Origin: Conchocele bisecta | Lineage: Eukaryota > Mollusca > Bivalvia > Lucinida > Thyasiridae | Direction of reading: 5' to 3' | Assembly (NCBI GenBank): GCA_029237695.1 | Contig: CM055271.1 | Span: forward strand, 31,988,462 to 32,052,461 | Length of the DNA stretch: 64,000 nucleotides | Shown: one piece after another, positions 55,412 through 62,720 of the stretch | How positions within the stretch are numbered: the stretch's first letter is position 1 | How the letters are laid out: each line of letters opens with the position of its first letter | The notes under the pieces: generated by a model | Seen by the model: only the letters and a program-made list of their open reading frames with translations | Database searches by the model: none | Told to the model about the DNA's origin: nothing | Translations under genes and position numbers: made by a program

Positions 55412-58400
55412 ATGGTACAACAAAAGAAAATTGTGGGCACTAAGCCGATTAGAAAGCTTAAAACTTCAATGTTTCGTGCGCGTAATGCTCGTAAGAGGGC
55501 TGGGACGACAAAATTATTATTTAACAAACAACCTCGCGCATGTGGTAATTTTCTAAGCTCATATAAGATGCAAATACCAAAAAATAACAAGTACGCGAAA
55601 GGTCCGGTGACGTTTTTGAAGCACGTAATGCCCGAATTAACCAGACAGCTTACAGCCTCCTTATCCGAATATGGATCACTTAAATATAAATTATCTGTAG
55701 AAATCGAAATGGTAAAGCGCGGTCAAGATCAAGACGCATATCAAAAACCCGTGTTTCGTCACAATTTAGTTACCCTTTTTTTAACAGATGAAATAGTGGC
55801 GTCAATACAAAATATAGCGGCTCCAACCATTCTAGAAACTCTAGAAAAGTGGACAAACAAAGGATCTGGATGGCAAGTGGAAAGAATTAGCACAGTATGG
55901 CTCGATGTGGCTAGGTATGAACCCCTTAGGGGAGCCGGATACATACAACTTCCAATAAAATTACGATCCAAGAAAGCCGCAATTAACGTGAAAAACAAAG
56001 ATAATGAATGTCTCAAATGGGCTCTTAAATCATTTTTAAATCCATGCTCAAAGCATAGCGATAGGCCGTCCAGTTATAAAGACGATTGCGGACTAAATTT
56101 TACTGGAATAACATTTCCGACCCCATTATCCGAAATAGGAAAAGTGGAAAATCAAAACAAACTCGCAATTAACGTGTTCGGTTGGGACAAGAATGGAGCA
56201 ATCGTATACAGAAGTTAGTAATAAGTCCTTGGAATATAAACGGGTAAATATTTTATTAATCGAGGATGTAAAAAATAAAAAAATAATGTCCCACTATGTT
56301 TGGATAAAAGACCTGAATAAGTTGCTTTATGATCAAACTAATTACGAACATCGAAATACTTTTGTGAAAGATGTTTGACGGGCCACACTTCCGAAGAACG
56401 GTTAAAAGAGCATAAAAAAGAGTGTAATGGAGTAGACGGGTCAGCAGTTAGAGTTTCATTACCACAAGCAGATACGACAGTTAAGTTTAAAAATAAAACT
56501 TTAAAAATAGTTTAAAAGCTCCAATAGTAATCTATGCGGATTTTGAATCTTTAACTAATAAAATAATAATGGTCCATACGGAGATCCAAATAAATCTAAC
56601 ACAACTTCTACACAAGAGCACGAAGCGTGTAGTTATTGTTATATGGTTGTAAGATCTGACGGACAATGCGAAATTCCGGTCGAATACAGGGGACCAGATA
56701 CTGCCCAACACTTTTTAGAATCTGTGAAAGAAGACACTGAAAGGTTGCAAAAAACTATGAAAAGATCAACTTACAAAATTATAACGAAAGCGGATAGAGT
56801 CGATATGGCAACTAAACTGTTATGCGGAGTTTGCGATAAAAAACTCGACGTATCAACAACGAACGTATTTTGTCCATGGTCCTCAAAATATATTACTACG
56901 GCACATAAAAAGTGTTCGTTAGATTTTCATAGAGATGTTCCGATAATATTTCACAATTTAAGAGGATATGACTCTCATTTGCTATTACAAGCGGTATCTA
57001 AAGTGGGTGGAAAAATTACGTGCATACCGAATAACACAGAAAAATATATGTCATTTACTTTAGACGGATTGAGATTCATAGACAGCATGCAATTTCTTGC
57101 AGCAAGTTTAGACAAATTAGTGAACAGTTTGGGAACAAACACCCCAATAACCAGGAGAATGTCTGTTGGAGATGAAAAATCTATAAACCTTTTAACCCAG
57201 AAAGGCATTTATCCGTACGATTACATGGATAATTGGGATAAGTTTAATGACGGAGAACTTCCAGCCCAGCACGAGTTTTACAGTAATCTGACAGACCGTG
57301 GAATATCAGACGCGGATTATGAACACGCGTGCGCTGTATGGGAAGAATTTAAATGTGAAACGATGGGTGATTATCACGATCTATATAACAAAACCGACGT
57401 TTTACTTCTGGCAGACGTATTTGAGCAGTTTCGTACAAAAAGTTTAAATATTTATGAGTTGGATCCAGCACATTATTTTACAAGTCCTGGATTATCTTGG
57501 GACGCGTTATTATCGCATACGAAAGTAGAACTAGAGTTAATTTCGGATTACGATCAGTATTTAATGATTGAAAAAGGTACGAGAGGGGGAGTTTCAATGG
57601 TATCAAAACGCTTTGCACGTGCAAATAATCCCGGTATAGACGATTATTGTCCAGAGTTTCCAAACTCATATATATTATATTTAGACGCGAACAACCTATA
57701 TGGATGGTCGATGTCACAAGCGCTTCCAACCGGTGAAATTGAGTGGGTTAATCCCAGCGACTTTGACAAGTATTTAAATCTTCCAGACGATGGAAATATT
57801 GGTTGCATTCTAGAAGTTGATTTAGAATATCCCCCAAAACTACATTTAATTCACAATAGCTATCCATTAGCGCCAGAAAGAATGGTAATACAAAAAGCAT
57901 GGATGTCTAAATATCAAATTAGTCTATATCCCTCAGTTTTACCAACATACGGAGAAGGTGCTAAAAAATTAGTTCCGAACCTAATGGATAAAACTAAATA
58001 TGTTTTACATTACCGTAATTTAAAACTCTATTTAAAACTCGGGATGAAATTAACGAAAGTCCATAGGATTATTAAATTTAAGCAATCCCCATGGATGAAA
58101 GACTATATAAATTTAAATACTGGACTTCGTAAAAATGCTAACAGCGACTTTGAAAGGGATTTATACAAACTGATGAACAACTCCGTTTTTGGTAAAACGA
58201 TGGAAAACGTACGCAAACGAGTGGATGTAAGACTCGTTAGATCGGCAGATGAGGATTTGATGAAAAAACTATTAGCGAGCCCGTTTTTCGCCCACGCAAA
58301 CATATTTGATTGTGATTTAGCTGGGGTTGAAATGAATAAGAAAAACCTTGTTCTAAATAAACCCATATATGTCGGAATGTGCGTATTGGAACTTTCAAAA

Positions 58401-59042
58401 CTACTTATGTACGATTTTTATTATAATAATCTAGTCGCTAAATACGGTGAAAATGTTCAAGTTCTATACACAGACACGGATTCCTTACTTTTAGAGATTC
58501 AAACCGAAGACGTTTACAAAGACATTGCGGATGAAGCAGAATATTATGATACATCCAATTTTCATCCAGATCACCCGCTCTACAGCACAAACAATAAAAA
58601 GGTAATTGGAAAAATGAAAGATGAATGCGGGGGAGTTTTTATAGAGGAGTTTATAGGTTTAAGACCTAAAATGTATTCTATTTTAAGGAGTGTCCAAAGA
58701 AGGTAATTAAAAAAGGCAAAAGGAGTTAAGAGGAACGTTGTGCAGGACAAGATAAAACATGAGGAATATAAAGACACGCTGTTTGAGAAAACCATTAAAC
58801 ATCATAGTATGGGGATTTTAAGATCCAAAAAACATAGAATATTTGCCCAACATGTGAACAAAATATCTCTATACCCATTCGATAGCAAACGCTGGATAGC
58901 TGATAATGGAATTGATACGCTATCATATGGATATCGAACACCCCAAGAACAAGTAGAAGTTGGTGAAATTGGTGAACTAAGTAAACTATTATACGGAATA
59001 TTCGATGATGAACTATTCGAAGAAGATAATAAAGACGAATAG
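55412..59042 (+). pseudogene. Protein-primed-type family-B DNA polymerase, broken (left arm)
   Basis: A DNA polymerase of the kind that replicates linear protein-primed genomes. The gene spans about 3.6 kb (~1,210 codons), a normal length for this family. It is split: 55412-56218 (N-terminal region with DNECLKWALKSFLNP), 56193-56378 (HYVWIKDLNKLL), 56363-56512 (zinc-finger-like CERCLTGHTSEERLKEHKK), 56518-56580 (Exo I, YADFES), 56562-58706 (main frame) and 58740-59042 (C-terminus). In the 687-residue frame that starts at 56643 I see Exo II FHNLRGYDSH (103-112), Exo III YHDLYNKTDVLLLADVF (244-260), Pol A YLDANNLYGW (346-355), Pol B NNSVFGKTMEN (512-522) and Pol C YTDTDS (609-614). All catalytic motifs survive, so the lesions are recent or are sequencing indels. 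At the 58690 break this copy has three extra bases relative to the right arm. Confidence 0.9.
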
Positions 59043-59072
59043 GGGAGTGAGCCAGAACCCCCCAATACTAAT

Positions 59073-59384
59073 TTAAAATATTATATATTCTTTAGCGTTA
59101 TTATTTTTTTTAATTTCTTTTAAATCTTTTAGCTCAGTAAATACTCTTTTATTCTTTTTATGTTTTTTAGATGATTTATTACTTTTTATAATTTTATCTC
59201 CGCCCCTAGCCAGCTGTTTTGAATTCGTTATCCACGAAATCGTTTCCAACTCAGCGTTTTCCCACAACTTATTAAGACGTGCGCTACCTATTTTATACTT
59301 CTTTTTAATATGATCCGCGGTTACCTTTCCACGAGATAAAACAATTTCCTCAATACTTTTATTAGATAAGTATGACTTCGGCAT
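59073..59384 (-). CDS. Small helix-turn-helix-like protein (left arm)
   Basis: 103 codons, intact, starting MPKSYLSNKS. Residues about 20-42 (VTADHIKKKYKIGSARLNKL) resemble a DNA-binding helix-turn-helix, of the type in which IGxxRLxxL forms the recognition helix. The C-terminal half is strongly basic, lysine-rich (KSNKSSKKHKKNKR). A DNA-binding or packaging role in the element is plausible but unproven. It is convergent with the polymerase gene (30 bases between stops) and starts one base from the stop of the next gene, so it is probably on the same transcript. The right-arm copy is also intact, with a T/S change at residue 22, which suggests a real gene. Confidence 0.7.
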   Translation of the reverse strand: MPKSYLSNKSIEEIVLSRGKVTADHIKKKYKIGSARLNKLWENAELETISWITNSKQLARGGDKIIKSNKSSKKHKKNKRVFTELKDLKEIKKNNNAKEYIIF

Positions 59385-59385
59385 T

Positions 59386-59694
59386 TCAAAATAATTTTAT
59401 TATAAGTAATTTATATAAATTATAAATATGCTCAAAATGCTTATTAATTTTTACAAAATCAAAATCAGACCAACCTAAATCAATACGTTCTTGAGCGTAC
59501 GCTTCATCAAATCCAGCATCTATATATTGTTGAACCAGCTCATTATAATTTCCTTGAATTACCAAACTATACTCTTCTTCTTCTTCTTCTTCTTCTTCTT
59601 CTTTTGGAATATATTTTTCCTTAATAATGATTTTTTCAACTTGTTTTTGTTGTTCTGGATTTATCTTTTCATTAGTTAAACACACCTTTGACAT
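59386..59694 (-). CDS. Small paralogue B, poly-Glu linker (left arm)
   Basis: 102 codons. N-terminus MSKVCLTNEKINPEQQ, then a lysine-rich stretch, a run of 10 Glu encoded by a GAA microsatellite, and a conserved C-terminal block, GNYNELVQQYIDAGFDEAY + AQERI..GW. The N- and C-terminal blocks are shared with the neighbouring paralogue A. I recognise no known family; the C-terminal block may be a small helical domain. A TATA-rich tract and the motif TCGTTTTGAACGGGTTT lie 26 bases upstream of the ATG. In this arm the frame runs on past GWSDFDF to 102 residues. In the right arm a few base differences stop it at 82, and I cannot say which is original. Confidence 0.65.
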   Translation of the reverse strand: MSKVCLTNEKINPEQQKQVEKIIIKEKYIPKEEEEEEEEEEYSLVIQGNYNELVQQYIDAGFDEAYAQERIDLGWSDFDFVKINKHFEHIYNLYKLLIIKLF

Positions 59695-59719
59695 AGTTTA
59701 TAATATATAATATATATAT

Positions 59720-59736
59720 AAACCCGTTCAAAACGA
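59720..59736 (-). promoter_or_regulatory. TCGTTTTGAACGGGTTT motif, paralogue B
   Basis: A 17-base motif followed by a (TA)n tract, ending 25 bases before the ATG at 59694. The identical motif precedes paralogue A and the divergent ORF. Confidence 0.6.
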
Positions 59737-59773
59737 TAAATAATTATATATATATATATTAAATTAATCAATA

Positions 59774-60139
59774 TTATACCAATCCAAATTTGCGATCAAT
59801 CTTAGACCAACCCGAATTTATACGTTCTTGAGCGTACGCTTCATCAAATCCAGCATCTTTATAATGTTGAACTACCTCTTCATAAGTTCCCTGAAATACC
59901 CAATCATCATCCCCTTCTACTTCTTTTAATAATTTAAATAAATTAATTATTGGAATATATTTTTTATCAATATCTTTAATTTTATCAACTTGTTTTGTCT
60001 CAATATCTTTAATTTTATCAACTTGTTTTATCTTAATATCTTTAATTTTATCAACTTGTTTGGTCTTAATATCTTTAATTTTATTAACTTGTTCTTGTTC
60101 TGGATTTCTCTTTTCACTAGTTAAACACACCTTTGACAT
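59774..60139 (-). CDS. Small paralogue A, KIKDI-repeat linker (left arm)
   Basis: From the ATG at 60139 this encodes 121 residues. I prefer this start to the upstream ATG at 60181 because MSKVCLTSEK aligns with the start of paralogue B, and the longer form would begin inside the shared motif region. The linker holds four copies of a 12-residue repeat (QVDKIKDI plus four), predicted helical and highly charged. The C-terminal block GTYEEVVQHYKDAGFDEAY + AQERI..GW is conserved with B. Function unknown. A coiled-coil or spacer role for the repeats is inference. The right-arm copy is frameshifted before the C-terminal block. Confidence 0.65.
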   Translation of the reverse strand: MSKVCLTSEKRNPEQEQVNKIKDIKTKQVDKIKDIKIKQVDKIKDIETKQVDKIKDIDKKYIPIINLFKLLKEVEGDDDWVFQGTYEEVVQHYKDAGFDEAYAQERINSGWSKIDRKFGLV

Positions 60140-60169
60140 AATTATAATAGATATATATAATAGATATAT

Positions 60170-60186
60170 AAACCCGTTCAAAACGA
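60170..60186. promoter_or_regulatory. TCGTTTTGAACGGGTTT motif, bidirectional promoter candidate
   Basis: It lies between divergent genes: 31 bases upstream of paralogue A (minus, ATG 60139) and 22 bases upstream of the ATG at 60209 (plus). The minus side has the same TATATAT tract as upstream of paralogue B. Confidence 0.6.
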
Positions 60187-60208
60187 CAAATAGTTGATTA
60201 AAATTAGA

Positions 60209-60481
60209 ATGGATAAAGTAATTTTATGGGAAATGGAGTTTTTAAAAGGGTTTGTTGGAGAATATTTTCCTTATTTTAAAATGAAAGAATTATTTAAAAT
60301 AGAGTACCTGAAATATCAGCGAAACCTATTACGCACCAATAAAAGAGTTGCATTTTCTATATTTTATAGAAGATTATCTAGGTGTTTTAAGAAACAACTT
60401 AGAGAAATTAAGGATTTAAACATAATTAATAAAGAATTAGTTGAAGAGAATGCAGCAAATTTTATAAACCTATTCAAATAA
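60209..60481 (+). pseudogene. Small divergent ORF, shortened (left arm)
   Basis: 90 residues from MDKVILWEMEF to a premature stop. The right-arm copy reads 120 residues and ends SSIYW. Here one T is missing from a TTT near 60473, shifting the frame into TAA; a compensating extra base follows about 15 bases on. The protein is basic and helical in appearance (YRRLSRCFKKQLREIKD) with no recognised family. It points towards the palindrome centre and is the innermost gene. Confidence 0.6.
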
Positions 60482-60568
60482 AAGATTCACTTTACTGCTA
60501 TAGAGTTTTATCAAGAAACGGAAGAATTAAACGCGTTATTTAAACCAATTCCAAGTAGTATTTATTGG

Positions 60569-60700
60569 TAATTGTTGAGCAATGCTGAGTAATTGCTGAG
60601 TAATTGTTGAGCAATGCTGAGTAATTGCTGAGTAATTGTTGAGCAATGCTGAGTAATTGTTGAGCAAGTGTTTAGCAATTCTGAGCATTATTTACTAGTT
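60569..60700 (+). repeat. TGAGYAAT iterons (left arm)
   Basis: About a dozen ~10-11 bp units of the form TGAGTAATTG or TGAGCAATGC, arranged in 32 bp higher-order repeats ('taattgttgagcaatgctga' + 'gtaattgctgag'). They lie just outside the AT-rich centre. Iterons beside a symmetry centre suggest a replication-related site, but a simple minisatellite is equally possible. Confidence 0.75.
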
Positions 60701-60845
60701 GCCCAGCATTGAGCATTATTTGCTCGTAATTTGCTCAGGATGCCCAAAATACTCGAAATTTCCAGAATTCCCAGAATGATCAATAAAAAATTAAAACCCA
60801 ACATTTTAAAAAAATAAATCCCAAATTTAAAAAAACCCAAATTCA

Positions 60846-60911
60846 TGTTTGTACAAGTATATATAATTCCAAACTATAGTGTACATATAGAGTACATTTT
60901 TTGTATGGGAA
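60846..60911. other. 66 bp loop at the palindrome centre
   Basis: Unpaired sequence containing 'gtacaagtatatataattcc' and 'agtgtacatatagagtaca'. It does not resemble the PacBio hairpin adapter, which is rich in CT and GTTGTTGTTG, as far as I remember that sequence. The flanks are 'cccaaatttaaaaaaa' and its complement. Confidence 0.85.
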
Positions 60912-61176
60912 TTTTTTTAAATTTGGGATTTATTTTTTAAAATGTTGGGTTTTAATTTTTTATTGATCATTCTGGGAATTCTGGAAATTTCGAGTATTTT
61001 GGGCATCCTCGAGCAAATTACGAGCCCAATAATGCTCAATGCTGGGCAACTAGTAAATAATGCTCAGAATTGCTAAACACTTGCTCAACAATTACTCAGC
61101 ATTGCTCAACAATTACTCAGCAATTACTCAGCATTGCTCAACAATTACTCAGCAATTACTCAGCATTGCTCAACAA

Positions 61177-61539
61177 TTACCAATAAATACTACTTGGAAT
61201 TGGTTTAAATAACGCGTTTAATTCTTCCGTTTCTTGATAAAACTCTATAGCAGTAAATGAGTCTTTTATTTGAAATAGGTTTATAAAATTTGCTGCATTC
61301 TCTTCAACTAATTCTTTATTAATTATGTTTAAATCCTTAATTTCTCTAAGTTGTTTCTTAAAACACCTAGATAATCTTCTATAAAATATAGAAAATGCAA
61401 CTCTTTTATTGGTGCGTAATAGGTTTCGCTGATATTTCAGGTACTCTATTTTAAATAATTCTTTCATTTTAAAATAAGGAAAATATTCTCCAACAAACCC
61501 TTTTAAAAACTCCATTTCCCATAAAATTACTTTATCCAT
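61177..61539 (-). CDS. Small divergent ORF, longer form (right arm)
   Basis: 120 residues from MDKVILWEMEF to SSIYW. It is identical to the left copy up to the left copy's frameshift, then continues through IKDSFTAIEFYQETEELNAL. This longer form is the better candidate for the original protein because it ends next to the iterons without a break. Basic and helical in appearance; no family recognised. The TCGTTTTGAACGGGTTT motif lies 22 bases upstream. Confidence 0.6.
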   Translation of the reverse strand: MDKVILWEMEFLKGFVGEYFPYFKMKELFKIEYLKYQRNLLRTNKRVAFSIFYRRLSRCFKKQLREIKDLNIINKELVEENAANFINLFQIKDSFTAIEFYQETEELNALFKPIPSSIYW

Positions 61540-61561
61540 TCTAATTTTAATCAACTATTTG

Positions 61562-61578
61562 TCGTTTTGAACGGGTTT
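61562..61578. promoter_or_regulatory. TCGTTTTGAACGGGTTT motif, right arm
   Basis: Mirror copy of the motif at 60170-60186, between the divergent ORF and paralogue A. Confidence 0.6.
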
Positions 61579-61608
61579 ATATATCTATTATATATATCTA
61601 TTATAATT

Positions 61609-61985
61609 ATGTCAAAGGTGTGTTTAACTAGTGAAAAGAGAAATCCAGAACAAGAACAAGTTAATAAAATTAAAGATATTAAGACCAAACAAGTTGATAA
61701 AATTAAAGATATTAAGATAAAACAAGTTGATAAAATTAAAGATATTGAGACAAAACAAGTTGATAAAATTAAAGATATTGATAAAAAATATATTCCAATA
61801 ATTAATTTATTTAAATTATTAAAATTAAAAGAAGTAGAAGGGGATGATGATTGGGTGCGTATTTATCATGGGAACTTATGAAGAGGTAGTTCACATTATA
61901 AAGATGCTGGATTTGATGAAGCGTACGCTCAAGAACGTATAAATTCGGGTTGGTCTAAGATTGATCGCAAATTTGGATTGGTATA
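61609..61985 (+). pseudogene. Paralogue A, frameshifted (right arm)
   Basis: It starts MSKVCLTSEK with the four KIKDI repeats, but several small indels after GDDDWV move it out of frame (stop near 61881). The conserved DAGFDEAYAQERI block remains readable in another frame up to 61985. The linker also has two extra residues (LLKLKEVEG) relative to the left copy. Confidence 0.7.
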
Positions 61986-62023
61986 ATATTGATTAATTTA
62001 ATATATATATATATAATTATTTA

Positions 62024-62040
62024 TCGTTTTGAACGGGTTT
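62024..62040 (+). promoter_or_regulatory. TCGTTTTGAACGGGTTT motif, paralogue B right arm
   Basis: Mirror copy of 59720-59736; its end is 25 bases upstream of the ATG at 62066, with a TATATAT tract between. Confidence 0.6.
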
Positions 62041-62065
62041 ATATATATATTATATATTATAAACT

Positions 62066-62314
62066 ATGTCAAAGGTGTGTTTAACTAATGAAAAGATAAA
62101 TCCAGAACAACAAAAACAAGTTGAAAAAATCATTATTAAGGAAAAATATATTCCAAAAGAAGAAGAAGAAGAAGAAGAAGAAGAAGAAGAGTATAGTTTG
62201 GTAATTCAAGGAAATTATAATGAGCTGGTTCAACAATATATAGATGCTGGATTTGATGAAGCGTACGCTCAAGAACGTATTGATTTAGGTTGGTCTGATT
62301 TTGATTTTTTCTAA
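62066..62314 (+). CDS. Small paralogue B, shorter form (right arm)
   Basis: 82 residues with 11 Glu (10 in the left copy), ending ...GWSDFDFF. The conserved N- and C-terminal blocks are complete, so this shorter form could be functional. The left copy reads 20 residues further because of base differences at the stop. Confidence 0.65.
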   Translation: MSKVCLTNEKINPEQQKQVEKIIIKEKYIPKEEEEEEEEEEEYSLVIQGNYNELVQQYIDAGFDEAYAQERIDLGWSDFDFF

Positions 62315-62378
62315 ATTAATAAGCATTTTGAGCATATTTATAATTTATATAAATTACTTATAATAAAATTATTTTGAA

Positions 62379-62690
62379 ATGCCGAAGTCATACTTATCTA
62401 ATAAAAGTATTGAGGAAATTGTTTTATCTCGTGGAAAGGTGTCCGCGGATCATATTAAAAAGAAATATAAAATAGGTAGCGCACGTCTTAATAAGTTGTG
62501 GGAAAACGCTGAGTTGGAAACGATTTCGTGGATAACGAATTCAAAACAGCTGGCTAGGGGCGGAGATAAAATTATAAAAAGTAATAAATCATCTAAAAAA
62601 CATAAAAAGAATAAAAGAGTATTTACTGAGCTAAAAGATTTAAAAGAAATTAAAAAAAATAATAACGCTAAAGAATATATAATATTTTAA
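62379..62690 (+). CDS. Small helix-turn-helix-like protein (right arm)
   Basis: 103 residues, intact, identical to the left copy except Ser for Thr in VSADHIKKKYKIG. It is the only gene intact and of equal length in both arms. It ends 30 bases before the polymerase stop on the other strand. Confidence 0.7.
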   Translation: MPKSYLSNKSIEEIVLSRGKVSADHIKKKYKIGSARLNKLWENAELETISWITNSKQLARGGDKIIKSNKSSKKHKKNKRVFTELKDLKEIKKNNNAKEYIIF

Positions 62691-62720
62691 ATTAGTATTG
62701 GGGGGTTCTGGCTCACTCCC

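Larger units (their letters stand above)
57762..60845 (+). repeat. Inverted repeat, left arm (window-limited)
   Basis: Mirror of 60912-64000. The pairing drifts by a few bases from end to end because of small indels. Substitutions are rare, for example 'ctatacccattc' versus 'ctatccccattc' near 58870, 'ctacagcac' versus 'ctacaacac' near 58582, and a two-base change in the helix-turn-helix gene. The arm probably continues outward beyond 57762, but its partner is past the window end. Confidence 0.95.

Noticed and set aside
58580..59065. Minus-strand ORFs over the polymerase gene
   Set aside because: Shadows of the real frame; the same shadows appear in the mirrored arm.
59491..59679. Antisense ORF with poly-Phe
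   Set aside because: Reverse strand of the GAA run in paralogue B.
60846..60911. Residual sequencing hairpin adapter at the palindrome centre
   Set aside because: The loop sequence is AT-rich and unlike the PacBio adapter as I remember it. This does not exclude adapter-free fold-back artefacts, which remain open.
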